Source: Sclerotinia nivalis (Eukaryota > Ascomycota > Leotiomycetes > Helotiales > Sclerotiniaceae). From it: DNA of 64,000 bases. The stretch is taken from contig JAPEIS010000001.1 in assembly GCA_029531795.1 (NCBI GenBank), positions 1 through 64,000 on the forward strand. The letters run 5' to 3'. Position 1 is the first letter of the stretch, and each line of letters begins with the position of its first letter. Positions 1-11,611 of this stretch are shown here, in pieces. The notes beneath the pieces were generated by a model that had not been told where the DNA came from, did no database searches, and worked only from the letters and a program-made list of their open reading frames with translations. A program made the translations under genes and the position numbers.

Positions 1-90
1 CCTAACCCTAACCCTAACCCTAACCCTAACCCTAACCCTAACCCTAACCCTAACCCTAACCCTAACCCTAACCCTAACCCTAACCCTAAC
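1..90. repeat. telomere, (CCCTAA)n
   Basis: Fifteen perfect copies of the hexamer CCTAAC (the C-rich strand of TTAGGG) with no interruption. The array begins at base 1, so the window starts at a chromosome end. TTAGGG is the usual repeat in filamentous ascomycetes. The repeat stops abruptly at 90, where variant subtelomeric units begin. Confidence 0.98.
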
Positions 91-548
91 ACATTTACAC
101 TAACCCTCTCCAACTCTACTAACCCTACACACATTTACACATTTACACTAACCCTCTCCAACTCTACTAACCCTTTCCACCTACCCCATCCCCACCCACA
201 CATTTACACTACCCCTCTCCAACTCTACTAACCCTTTCCACCTACCCCATCCCCACCCACACATTTACACTACCCCTCTCCAACTCTACTAACCCTTTCC
301 ACCTACCCCATCCCCACCCACACATTTACACTACCCCTCTCCAACTCTACTAACCCTTTCCACCTACCCCATCCCCACCCACACATTTACACTACCCCTC
401 TCCAACTCTACTAACCCTTTCCACCTACCCCATCCCCACCCACACATTTACACTACCCCTCTCCAACTCTACTAACCCTTTCCACCTACCCCATCCCCAC
501 ACACACATTTACACTACCCCTCTCCAACTCTACTAACCCTTTCCAACT
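91..548. repeat. 61-bp subtelomeric tandem satellite
   Basis: Units beginning ACATTTACACTACCCC start at 200, 261, 322, 383, 444 and 505, giving an exact 61-bp period. Two shortened variant units lie between the telomere and 200. The copies are nearly identical, so the array has been recently homogenised. Several units keep AACCC or CTAACCC words reminiscent of the telomere repeat. After about 548 the unit decays into related CCAACTCTA and CCAATTCTA words. Confidence 0.95.
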
Positions 549-3500
549 CTATTACCCCTCTCCAATTCTACTATTCCTCTCCAACTCTATCCCTTCCTAA
601 TTTTACTACCCCTTTCCAATTCCATTACCTCCCTCCAATTTTACCCCCCCAATTCTATTACTTTTCTTCAATTTTATTACCTTTCTTTAATTCTATTATC
701 TCTCTTCAACTCTATTTTTCCAACTTTATTTTTTCAATTCTATTTCTTTTCAACTCTCCCTTTTTAATTTTATCTCTTTTCATTAAAACCTTTTTCATTT
801 ATATCCCTCACCCCTCTTTTCATTAAAACCCTTTTCATTTATATCCCTCACCCCTCTTTTCATTAAAACCCTTTTCATTTATAATCCTAATCCTCTTTTT
901 CATTAATATCACTAATCCCAATATCTCTTTTTTCTTTTATTATTAAAATTCCTATCATTTCTTTTTATTCTTTCTTTATTCATTTTATCTTCTTTTTATT
1001 TCTATTCCTATATTCATTCATCTTTTATTATAATCTTATTTCTTTTAATATTATTTCTTTTAATCTTATATTTCTCTTCTTTTTATTTCTCTTCTTTTTA
1101 TTCTCCTTTTTTTTTATTCTCCTTCTTTTTATTTTCCTTTTTTTTATTCTCCTTTTTATTCTTCTTTTTATTCTCCTTCTTTTTATTCTCCTTTTTATTC
1201 TTCTTTTTATTCTCCTTCTTTTTATTCTCTTTTTTATTCTCCTTTTTATTCTTCTTTTTATTCTCCTTCTTTTTTATTCTCCTTCTTTTTATTCTCCTTT
1301 TTATTCTCCTTCTTTTTATTTCTCTTCTTTTTATTCTCCTTCTTTTTATTATTATCAATTATAATCTCTTTCTTTCTTTATTAATAATTCCATTTCTATT
1401 TTTCATTCTTAATCATATTTTAATCCTTTATTTCTTTTTCTTTTTCTTTTTTTATTTCAAAATTCTCAAAATCTCAATTTTTTTTTATTCTTATTCTTAT
1501 TTTATTACTATAATTCTCCTTTTTATTAATATCCTTAATCTTAATATTCTCTTTTTCTTTTTATATTTTTTATTTTCTTTCTTTTCCTATCTAACTCTAA
1601 ATATTATTTTTATTCTTTCTTTTTATTTTATTTCTTTCTTTTTCTTTATTTCTGATTAAAATCCCTTCCTTCATTTATAATTCTTATTCTTTATTCTAAT
1701 CCTCTTTTTAATTTATCATTCTAATCTTTCTTTTATTAATAATCCTAATCTCTTTTTCTTTTAATTCTAAAATTCCTTTTATTTCTAATTAATATTATTT
1801 CTAATCCCCTTTTCTTTTTCTTTTTTTTATTATTCTTATTTCTTTATTTATTTCTTTCTTTTTTTATTATTCTTCTAAATCTTTATAATTCTTATTATAT
1901 TACTTCTTTATTTTTATTATTTTAAAAAATCTTTCTTTCCTTTTTATAATTTTAAAATCCTAAAAAATATTATTAATCTCTTATTTTTAATATATAATCT
2001 TTCTTTTATTTATTTATTATTCAATTTATTCTTTTCAAATTCTCTCTTTAAATTCTTTTCAAAAAATTTCTTTTTCAATTTTTTTTCTTATCAATTCTTA
2101 ATATTAATCAATCTATATTCATTTATTTATATAAAAATTCCTTATTCCCTTATTATAAATAACTCTAATCCTATTTTTCTTCAAAATTTATTATATACCT
2201 TAATTCTATATCTATTTTATTCTATTTTCTTTTATTATTCTCCTCTTTTCTTTCTTAATAATATCTTTAATATATATTTCTTTTTATTCCTAAAAATCTT
2301 TTTCTTTTCTTTTCTTCATTTCTTTTTTTATAATCTTATTTACTTCATTTATTTCAAATCCTAAAAACTTTCATATTTTATTTTCTTATTTACTTTCCAA
2401 TATATTAATATTTATTCTTTTATTTAAAATTCTATATCTATTTTTTTTTCTTTTTTTTACCTCAATTTATATTAATTTCTTTTATTTATATATAATCCTA
2501 AATCCAATTTCTAAATTTTCTTTTCTTATATTTATCATTATAATCCTAAAACTTAATATATTTTTATTTATATATATCTTTCTTTAATAATCTTTCTTAT
2601 TTTTTTAAAACCTTTTCTTATTATATATTATCAATATAAATTATTTTATTTTATTTATTTCATTTTATTTATCTAAAATCCACATTATAAATAATCCTAA
2701 TCCTATTTCTAATCTTTTATTATATATCTTTAATTTTATTCTAATCTTTTCTTTATTTTTATTCAAACCTTATAATATTTAAAATCATTCATTTTAATCT
2801 TATTATATATTCCTATTAATTTCTCTTTCTCAAATAACTTTAATCTTAATATCTTATCTTATCTTATTATTTCATTTCTTAATTCTTTTTCTTTTTCTTT
2901 TTATTTCTTTTTTTATATCCTTATTTTATTTCTTTTATTTATAACTTTTTTTAAATACTTTATAATATATATTTCTACTTTTTTAAAAATTCATTTCTTT
3001 TTTAAATTCTATATTTTATTATTTTTTACTTTATTCTTTTTTACTTTATTATTTATTATTAATAATTCATTTCATTTCTTTCTTTTCATTTTTATATTCT
3101 AACTATTTTCTCTTTATATTTTACTTTTAATAAATAACAAAATATAATTCCTTATTTTAAAAAATATTTATTAAACTATTATCTTTTATTAATATAATCT
3201 TTATTTAAATTATTCTCTTATAATAAATTCTTTTTTAATCCTAATCTTATAATCTCTATAATACAAATACCCTTAACCCTCTCTTTTATTAATAATCCTA
3301 ATCTCATTTTCTTTTTTTAATATAATAAATACTTTACTATTACTATTATTATTAATTATTAATTCATTTTTCTTTCTTTTATAATCCTAAAAACTCTTTT
3401 ATTTAAATCAATTCTTTTTTTCCTTTTATATAATCATTTTTAATAACCCTTTTTTTCTTTTTTTTTAATTTATATTTATATTTATATAATATAATCTTTC

Positions 3501-4536
3501 CAAAAAATTATTTTAAATTCTATATATTCTTTTTATTTTAAAAAATTATTTATTCCTCATATTCTCTAAATATTTATTTTTATCTTTTTTATTTATCTTC
3601 CTTTTCTATAACTCTCTTTTACTATTATTAATTTAATTCAATCAATTTTATATAATTTATTTCTAACTCTACTCTTTCTTCAATTCTCCCTTTCCAATTC
3701 TCCCTTTCCAATTCTCCCTTTTCAACTCTACTCCCTTTTTCATTTTTATTCTTTCTATTTAATCTTTTTATTTCCTATCAATTTTATCTTTTTTTTTATT
3801 TTTATTCTTTTTTTTTTAAACTTTATTATTCCTATTTTAATTTTCTTTTCTTTTCTATATTAATTATTCTAACTCCTTTATCTTTTTTCTTATCATCTTA
3901 TTCTTTATTTTATATCTTACTTTTTATTATAATCCTATTCCTTTTTTTTTAATAATTCTAATTCCTTTTTTTATTAATAATTCTAATTCCCTTTTTTATC
4001 AATAATTAATCCTAATCCTCTTTTTTATCAATAACCCTAATTCTTATATTTCTTTTTTTATTATAAATCTATATTTATATACTTTTAATTATTTTATTTA
4101 CTTATTTTTTTATATATATAAATTAACTCTTTTAATTATTTTTTCTTCATCTTATATAATTATATTCATTTTTTTATATTTTCAATTATTATTTCTTTTT
4201 ATTATTTCTTTTTATTATTCTTTTTTAATTTATTTTTATTTTTAATTATAAAAATTACTTCAAATCCTTTTTCATTTTACTTCCTATTAATAATATTTTA
4301 AATTATATTATTTTTTTTAATCTAATTTTATTTATAATTATTTCTTTATATCTTATTTTTTAAATATCTCAAATGATTATAATTTATTATTATTATTTAT
4401 TTATAAAATCTCTAAAATCATTTTCAAAATAAATACATTACTCTTAATTTCATTTATATAATTCTAATTTTTCAATTTATTAATAAATCTCTTTATATTA
4501 AATTCATTTTCTTTATTTTTTTTTTTCAAACCCTTA
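549..4536. other. G-depleted pyrimidine-rich subtelomeric tract, non-coding
   Basis: About 4 kb of T/C/A sequence with almost no G on the + strand: by eye the only G residues are at 1654 and 4375, and normal G use resumes at 4537. Telomere-like words such as AATCCTAATC and ATAACCCTAA recur throughout (for example near 2695, 3297 and 4030). There is no credible gene. Open frames here on the minus strand are Lys/Asn/Glu-only translations of TTCTTTTTATTCTCC repeats. The sequence looks like a long decayed extension of the C-rich telomeric strand, but its origin is inference. Confidence 0.9.
1070..1352. repeat. polypyrimidine minisatellite
   Basis: Irregular repeats of TTCTTTTTATTCTCC and shorter TTTTTATTCTCC units, with no G on the + strand. 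The unit length varies between about 11 and 16 bp. This array is the densest part of the surrounding G-free tract. On the minus strand it translates into a Lys/Glu/Asn-rich low-complexity frame, which I do not call as a gene. Confidence 0.85.
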
Positions 4537-4680
4537 GCGGTTCCTTTTTTTTTGATTACTTGTATGTATTTTTTTCCTAATCATTTAACGGTTCTCTTTT
4601 TTAATTATTAATACTTATATGAATACAATTTCGAAATTTAAATTTAAGATATTCTTTAAGTTATTTATCGAATATTACTA

Positions 4681-5255
4681 ATTGTAAAATTATCTATAAT
4701 AAAGTAATCTATCGTAAAATAATCTATTGTAAAGTTGATTATGGTAAAATTGATTATAGTAAAATTGATTATAGTAAAATTGACTATACTAAAGTTGACT
4801 GTAATAAAGTAATCTATTGTAAAATTGATTGTGGTAAAGTTGATTGTAATAAAGTAATCTATCGTAAAATTGATTGTAATAAAGTTAATTATAATAAAAT
4901 TGATTATAATAAAGTAATCTATTATAAAATTGATTGTAATAAAATTAATTATGGTAAAGTTGATTGTAATAAAATAATCTATCGTAAAGTTGATTATAAT
5001 AAAATTAATTATGATAAAGTTGATTGTAATAAAGTAATCTATTGTAAAGTTGATTATGGTAAAGTTGATTATAGTAAAGTTGATTATAGTAAAGTTGATT
5101 ATAATAAAATTGATTATGGTAAAGTTGATTGTAGTAAAGTTGATTATAGTAAAGTTGATTGTGGTAAAGTTAACTATGATAAAGTTGATTATAGTAAAGT
5201 TAATTATGGTAAAGTTGATTATAGTACAATTGATTGTAGTAAATTTTACTTCAAA
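4681..5255. repeat. 15-bp minisatellite, C-poor on + strand
   Basis: A long array built on the 15-mer GTAAAGTTGATTATA with single-base variants (GGT/AGT/AAT and ATT/GTT). Early units (4681-5040) are mixed with 'AATCTATCGTAAA' spacers; from about 5041 to 5235 the array is nearly pure. Because the unit is a multiple of three it stays open and reads as a Val-Lys-Leu-Ile-Ile repeat, which I take as an artefact. The base skew is the reverse of the preceding 4.5 kb: G is common and C is rare on the + strand. Confidence 0.93.
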
Positions 5256-8200
5256 ATAATTTATTCCTAGATAATAAGTTTAGTAATTAATCTTTTCTAA
5301 AATTCTCTAATTTAATATTTAACGGTTAATATAAAAATAAAATAAAAACTTATAATATATAATAATTAATGATTTAAAAGATAAAAATTAATAATTACTA
5401 TATTGACTATAGAATATATAACATTATTATATATAACATTATTACAAGTTAGATAATTTTCTTAGTAATGTTATTAACGAATTAGATTAAATTACATCGA
5501 TTATGATTAAATAAAAAAATTCCCTTGCTAATCAATATCAAAGACTCTTCGATCAAATCATCTATTTCCTCTAAAACTGTAATTCCTTTAACTAAAATAT
5601 TTACTCTAAGCTAATCTCAAAGATATATCCAACCATCTACCTCTCGTTACTCGATGGTATAAAAATACTACCACTACTATAATTACTTTTATTCAATTCA
5701 GTTTTTTGCTTTTTTTCATCATTCGGTTTTCAAACAAAAGTAGTTATAATACTTCCTTTACTAACATTAATATTAACACTAACAGATCACTGATAAATAT
5801 CAACAATATCAATCATATTTAACCCATCATCTTAAATATCATCAATATCATTATCAATATTAATAGTATATTCTTGATTAAATCCACTCATTAAATCCTC
5901 TAATTCATTCAAGCTCTGATTCTTGATTTACTCTAGTATCTTCAATCTTGGTATCTCCGTTCATTTCTATACTAACTGAAACCCTTTCAATCCCCTATTC
6001 TACTTTTCTATAATCCAGAATTTTTCAGCCTCTTCTAATCCATAAATTTTGACCCCTTGAATCCTGTATACTGCAATAATATCAAAGGTGCTCCACATAT
6101 GATCACTATTATCACCAAATGTTTGCCGTCGTACATATTACAGGATATCATAGAGTGTAACCGGATAAGAACGAAAAGGAAACTCGACTTTCTCAGGATT
6201 AGTATATACAATCGAAAGCTATATTATTCGTTTCTAAAAACCTTGATTACGATTGATCTTTGTTGATATAATAAAGATAAAATCCGATAAATAAAAAAAA
6301 ACTTAATAAATCAACCAAATAAGGTATAAAAACTCATTCAATTATTTATTCACTCTTCGATATTCTAAACATCGTTCAATTAATTCAAAAGACTTTTGTA
6401 AGATAATTCAGTATAACTTGTAACCCCAATTATAATGTTTTTTGTTATCCTTTTACAAAAACAAGAAATCGAATAAATCAGTTCTTCTATCAAATTATAT
6501 CTTATTTCCTATTACAAAGTAAGGGGTTCTGCAATTTTATTGATTAGAAATATTTGTTTTATATACTTATAATAGAATCGAATATCTTCTTTCTACTTTA
6601 TAACATCAAATAATAATTCTGGAGAACGTTTATGGGATTTGAGTATAGCCTTCCAGATATCGATATCGAATTGCTCGATATTCAAGATGTAAAGGTATTC
6701 CAATTATTTATTCAATAAGGAAAGGCTGTATTGTATATTGTATTGATTATACCAAGATACAATCTGATTAAAGCGTATATAGATATCTCGAAGATCTTTG
6801 ATTGTATACCACCTTCTCTTATACTCTTCATACATTAGCATATTATCAATTAGAATATTTTTCCTATATAATACTGTGAACCGTTACATTGCTTAATTAA
6901 ACTTCAATAAGAACCAATTCAAATTATATTGTTTTATTGTATTCTGTATCTCTAAGTCTTCTTTTATAATTTGCTTGTAATTCTGTATCTGTTCCTAATA
7001 ATCTTTGTATAATAGGGATTTCTGTTGAATCAAATTGCTATTATAGCAAAATCGAAGAGCTTTGAGTGTTACTATTATAACAATAATTTCTGGTAACAAA
7101 TATATTATATCTGTATATACAAAAATATATTCAAAAAGAAAACAATATTTATTGATTTGAATCGAGAAAAAATCAAGCAACTCTTGAGTAGGGATAATAT
7201 AATAAGGGAGAATAGATTGAACAATATCAATTTTGTTATTGTATAGATTTTATTATTGTTATTATTGATAAACCTCTTCCATTATAATCAAAGAGATACA
7301 ATACTCTTTTCGAATCCCGTACAACTTTCTGCGATTATCGACGAGATTTGTATAGACCCGCTTTTTGCTGTAAAGATAATCAAATTTATAAACGGTTTTG
7401 GAGAAGATAATCCCATTTTCTTCTTATTGTAGTAATCGGATGTATTCAGAATCGAAAGCCAGATTCTCAATTGAGTCATTATTAAAGATATATATCTTTG
7501 ATGAATCAAAGGATGTTTTGATTAATATATAGTATTGAGAATAGATCAATCCATCTTTATTTTTTTACCTATTTAGAATAGCAAACAAAATTTGATTTAT
7601 AGTATTCTGTATTATCATTTAAGAATATATAATATGTTTAGAGTTCTCTTTAGTTAGATTATTATTTGCATCAAGAACTATCTGACTTTTAGTATACACT
7701 TCGAAACAATATTTCTTTTATAAGAATATTTCTGTTTCGTAGTTTTCCGGAATATGATTATATAGCAGAATACTATCTTCGGATATTATTTGTTTTGCAA
7801 GATCAACAAACGTACAATCTTGATTATAAAATTGTATATCAATTACTTTAGACTACTTTGTTTTCTAACCATTATACACTTGAATCAAATTAGTATCTAT
7901 AAATTCCAGTTTAGTATTCTTTAAATCGACAAATAAGGTTACTCCTCGAAATCGATCAAAATCCGAATTCTCATCGATAGTTTGAAGAATAAAGCTCCAA
8001 AGTGTATCAAGATATTAAAATTGTATAATATATTTGATAAGTTGATTTCTTGTTGATTCTTTTCGATCAAGATTCTCTACTGATATTGCAGTCGAATTCA
8101 AGTTTGAAATTTTAGCAAATGCAAAGTAATATTGTATAATATTAGAAAACTCAATTATCTTATTTATTGCTAGACCAACAATAGCATCATAAAAGAGTTC

Positions 8201-8667
8201 ATTATCTTGCTTGCTCAAATAGGTAGTATACTTATAATCATTCTCTAAATAAAGAGTTAGAAAGAAGATGAAAATCAATAATGAATCCATTCCAATTATA
8301 ATACTAAAACAATAATAAAGAATCTTATAAAGTGGGATATATTTGTATATCAATATATCACAATCATTATATACCGGTATTTGCAATCCAAAATGGATGT
8401 TATTTGTAAAATTGAAAATAGGATATATTTTAGACAACCAATTGATATCTCGTTTTGCAAATACTAAATTGATAAAGAAGCAACAAGTATTATTAATATC
8501 AAACATTATTTTAGAATAACGATTCTTTTTATTAGTTATATAATATTGTAATAAATATAAGTTCTTAGATAGATTTTCATTCCGCATTTCAATATCTTCA
8601 AGTATAGCTAATATATTTGTACTTTCAAATGCTGTTTGATAATCGAAACCATTATAATCTTCTGTTT

Positions 8668-8680
8668 TCATCAATTTAAA
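8668..8680. repeat. left target-site duplication of the LINE
   Basis: TCATCAATTTAAA here recurs at 11608-11620. In copy 2 of the host element the matching site is unoccupied at about 27313-27325 (TCATCAATTTAGG). This confirms a 13-bp target duplication and fixes both ends of the LINE. Confidence 0.93.
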
Positions 8681-8681
8681 C

Positions 8682-11273
8682 CCCCCATATACAACTGCAC
8701 CTGAATGGGAAGGGTATAAACAATCAAAAAAATGGGAATGGCCTGATCTCACTGAAAATGAACTTCTCAATGCCTGCTCGGCTAAAATCAAAGGAAAGAC
8801 CCCTGGCCCAGACGGAATTACTCAGGAGATCATTATTCGAGCTTACAAAGCGATCCCAAAAGCTTTCTTTACTCTTTTCAGCAATTTGATTAATCTCGGT
8901 TATCATCCTTCTTGCTGGAAACAAGCTACTGGAGCTATACTCAAAAAACCTTCGAAACCAGATTATTCTATTCCAAAAGCATATAGAGTTATCGCTCTTT
9001 TGAATTGTTTAGGCAAGATAAGTGAAAGGATACTAGCTCAAAGGCTTAGCTACCTTGCTGAAACAACAAAACTACTTCATCATTCCCAAATGGGTGGAAG
9101 ACAAAAGAAATCAGCCATCGATACAGCAATCCTGCTTACTACCGAAATCGAAAGGAATTCAAGAAACAAAAAGAAAACCTCAGCTCTTTTCCTAGATGTC
9201 AAAGGGGCCTTCGATTATGTATCCAAGAATCGACTCTTAGATATCTGCAAGAACCTCAATCTTCCAATTAGTCTTATTGTATGGATCTCGTCATTTTTGG
9301 AAGAAAGATTACTCAAACTTTCGTTCGATGGTCAGACCGAAGCTTTTAAACCAATCAACACCGGAATCCCTCAAGGAAGTCCAATCTCACCAATCCTTTT
9401 CCTAATCTATATTCGAGATCTCTTTCAATCGAATTCGGTTGAATATCTCTCGTATATTGATGATATAGCTATAATCACTCATTCTTCAAGCTGGAAAAAG
9501 AACATCCTTTCCCTCGAAAGAGCAGCCAAACAAATTTATGCTCTCGGTGAGAAAAACGCTATCCAATTCGATTTAGCAAAGACGGAATTAATGCATTTCT
9601 CCACATCCAAATACGCTAAAGATGCTTCAATCAAGCTCCCAAATTCTGAGATTGTACAACCTTCATCATTGGTCAGATGGTTAGGAATATGGTTCGATCC
9701 CGGCCTCAACTTCAAACAGCATGTTGCTATTCGAGCAACTCAAGCTAAGGCTTCATTTTATCGAATGGCCAGGTTAGCTAATATTGAGAAAGGGCTAAGC
9801 CCTAAAGCACTAAGACAGCTCTATATAGCATGTGTCACTAGCATAGCTGATTACGGATCAATCATCTGGTGGAAAGATCAAGCCTCGTTCAAAAAGACTC
9901 TTCAATTACTCCAGAATCTTGCTCTACGTAAGATTCTAGGAGTCTTCAAAACCTCACCAATAAAGCCAATGGAAGTGGAAGCCGCTTTATGCCCTCCGGA
10001 GATCAGATTAAACGCTGGAATCAGACAATATGCTTTCAGATTGTTGAAAATCTCGTCTTCCCATCCCGTCAATACAATTATGGATAAGCTAGCTACCGAA
10101 AGGGAAGCTCTAAATACAATAGCAACCCCTCAAAGGAAACTATCGAAACTTACTCAGCTTGAAAAGATCATGAATTCAATCGAAGAAGATTTCGATCCTT
10201 TAACCCTAGAAAAGATCGATCACTTTCATTTCCCTCCTTGGAAAAGGAATACTCCATACAAAGTCAATATCAGCAAGCTAGCAAAAGAGGATGCCGCAAT
10301 TGTCCATAACCTTGCATTCAAATACAGATGCAAAAACACTATTACAATATATACTGATGCTTCATCCACTTTGGACGGAATCGGAATTGGTATCGGGATT
10401 GCAGTTATTCTATCGAATGGTCAGGTTTCACACCAGGAAACCATCAATATTGGAGTGAATCAGCTTGTCTACAATGGTGAACTTCTTGGAGTCACTAGAG
10501 CAATCGAATATGCTAGCTCCATTGCTCAACCAGGCGAGAAATTCAAAATCTACTCAGATAATCAAGCCGGATTATACCGATTGAAAATACCCTCTGATGC
10601 TCCTGGCCAGATATGCCAAATTAGAGCAATCAAGGCCACAGAAACTCTCCTTAGAAAAGGAGCTGAAATCTCCCTTAATTGGGTTCCAGGGCATACCTCC
10701 GTTGAAGGAAACGAATTGGCCGATGCTTTGGCAAAAGAAGCTACAAAACAAAGATCATCATCAAACGAAACCAGCTTTGCCTCCTTAGGAATGGATATCA
10801 AAAGGACGAAATCCGAAGAATGGAATACTCTTCTCTATTCATCTAATTCGGCCTATTCGAAAATATACCCCTGGAAGACTAGCTCAAAGATCGGAATTCC
10901 AGAAAACACCAAGAGAAGCTCTATTAGTGCTTTGTTTCAGCTTAAAATCGGTCATGGATATTTCAAATCTTACCTACAACGATTCGGAATCTCAGCAAAT
11001 GATAATTGTAGATGTGGAAAGAGAGAATCTCCTAATCATCTCCTACTCAGTTGCCCGTTATACAAATCAACAAGAAGAATATTCAAGAAAAACAACCCTA
11101 CCTCCCGACTTACTATGAAATACCTACTTCACACCAAAGCAGGAATCATTAAGACCCTTGAATTTATCGAGGAAACAAAAATAGCCACCAGATCATGGCA
11201 TCTAACTAGGATGCAAGAGAATGTAGAACAAGAAGGCGAAGGTGAAGAGGGTGAACTGAGAGAAAATGGTTAA
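8682..11273 (+). CDS. LINE ORF2 fragment: reverse transcriptase, RNase H, zinc knuckle
   Basis: An open frame of 864 codons from the truncation point to TAA, with no native start. Reverse transcriptase motifs, in order: GKTPGPDGIT upstream, FLDVKGAFDYVS (motif A), GIPQGSPISPILF (motif B) and YIDDIAI (catalytic YxDD, about 9455). An RNase H domain follows: TDASS (first Asp), NGELLGV (Glu), YSDNQAG (Asp) and GHTSVEGNELAD (His and last Asp). The C-terminus has a CxC...HLLLSCP zinc knuckle (about 11010-11060), as in fungal Tad/I-clade LINEs. All catalytic residues that I can see are intact. The endonuclease is missing through 5' truncation, so it could not mobilise alone. An in-frame TTG at 8886 is not a likely start; this is the tail of a longer ORF2. 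Confidence 0.95.
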   Translation, partial: PPYTTAPEWEGYKQSKKWEWPDLTENELLNACSAKIKGKTPGPDGITQEIIIRAYKAIPKAFFTLFSNLINLGYHPSCWKQATGAILKKPSKPDYSIPKAYRVIALLNCLGKISERILAQRLSYLAETTKLLHHSQMGGRQKKSAIDTAILLTTEIERNSRNKKKTSALFLDVKGAFDYVSKNRLLDICKNLNLPISLIVWISSFLEERLLKLSFDGQTEAFKPINTGIPQGSPISPILFLIYIRDLFQSNSVEYLSYIDDIAIITHSSSWKKNILSLERAAKQIYALGEKNAIQFDLAKTELMHFSTSKYAKDASIKLPNSEIVQPSSLVRWLGIWFDPGLNFKQHVAIRATQAKASFYRMARLANIEKGLSPKALRQLYIACVTSIADYGSIIWWKDQASFKKTLQLLQNLALRKILGVFKTSPIKPMEVEAALCPPEIRLNAGIRQYAFRLLKISSSHPVNTIMDKLATEREALNTIATPQRKLSKLTQLEKIMNSIEEDFDPLTLEKIDHFHFPPWKRNTPYKVNISKLAKEDAAIVHNLAFKYRCKNTITIYTDASSTLDGIGIGIGIAVILSNGQVSHQETINIGVNQLVYNGELLGVTRAIEYASSIAQPGEKFKIYSDNQAGLYRLKIPSDAPGQICQIRAIKATETLLRKGAEISLNWVPGHTSVEGNELADALAKEATKQRSSSNETSFASLGMDIKRTKSEEWNTLLYSSNSAYSKIYPWKTSSKIGIPENTKRSSISALFQLKIGHGYFKSYLQRFGISANDNCRCGKRESPNHLLLSCPLYKSTRRIFKKNNPTSRLTMKYLLHTKAGIIKTLEFIEETKIATRSWHLTRMQENVEQEGEGEEGELRENG

Positions 11274-11577
11274 TTGGGTCAATTTGGTCAATTTACCCCT
11301 CTATGTGGGGTAAATCGTTCCAATTTCGAATTATATCACATTTCATTTGTTATTTTCCTTATTATATACGAGAGTATTTGTAAGGTGGGCTTTGTTCCCC
11401 AAGATTAGTTTTCACTTCCCCCATTCAAAAATTAGTAGATTGAGGCCACTTCAATCTTCCCAAATTGTATTAGCTACAGCCGAATATGGCCAGCAATTCT
11501 CCATTTGTTACTTGTTAGAAGCCTATAAAGCTCCTAGCCGTCTTAGATAGTCTTAGACTCAGTGTAGACGTTAATTT

Positions 11578-11607
<30 letters not shown>
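11274..11607 (+). other. LINE 3' untranslated region and (CAAT)n tail
   Basis: Non-coding 3' end of the LINE: about 300 bp after the ORF2 stop, then TTAATTTAATCAATCAAT... simple repeats from about 11573. A tetranucleotide tail in place of poly(A) is seen in several I/Tad-type LINEs. The right copy of the 13-bp target duplication follows at 11608-11620. Confidence 0.88.

Positions 11608-11611
<4 letters not shown>

Larger units (their letters stand above)
8681..11607 (+). mobile_element. young 5'-truncated LINE (Tad/I-like), + strand
   Basis: A non-LTR retrotransposon inserted in copy 1 of the unknown element. It has a 13-bp target duplication and a 3' tail of simple (CAAT)n repeats at 11573-11610 in place of poly(A). 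The 5' end is truncated inside ORF2: no ORF1 or endonuclease is present and the sequence opens directly into the region upstream of the RT. Base composition is visibly richer in G and C than all the surrounding DNA, and the frame is fully open. It therefore arrived after, or escaped, the mutation process that wrecked its neighbours. Confidence 0.95.

Noticed and set aside
91..548. CRISPR-like array
   Set aside because: The full 61-bp period is repeated with no unique spacers, and the DNA is a eukaryotic telomere.
1098..1358. 86-codon Lys/Glu/Asn-rich minus-strand open frame
   Set aside because: It is the translation of the TTCTTTTTATTCTCC repeat inside the G-free tract; no complexity and no reason to be coding.
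5050..5259. 69-codon Val-Lys-Leu-Ile repeat protein
   Set aside because: A 15-bp minisatellite without stops gives this automatically; no start context, and the repeat continues upstream out of frame.
6057..6266. 69-codon plus-strand frame, repeated at 24701-24910
   Set aside because: Antisense of the C-terminal part of the unknown gene in copies 1 and 2; similarity between copies comes from the minus-strand gene.
8015..8791. 258-codon minus-strand frame running from the LINE into copy 1
   Set aside because: It is a chimera: the first part is antisense of LINE ORF2 and the rest is the unknown gene of copy 1. It exists only because of the insertion.
10562..11118. Short frames on both strands within LINE ORF2
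   Set aside because: Shadows of the RNase H and zinc-knuckle coding region in other frames.
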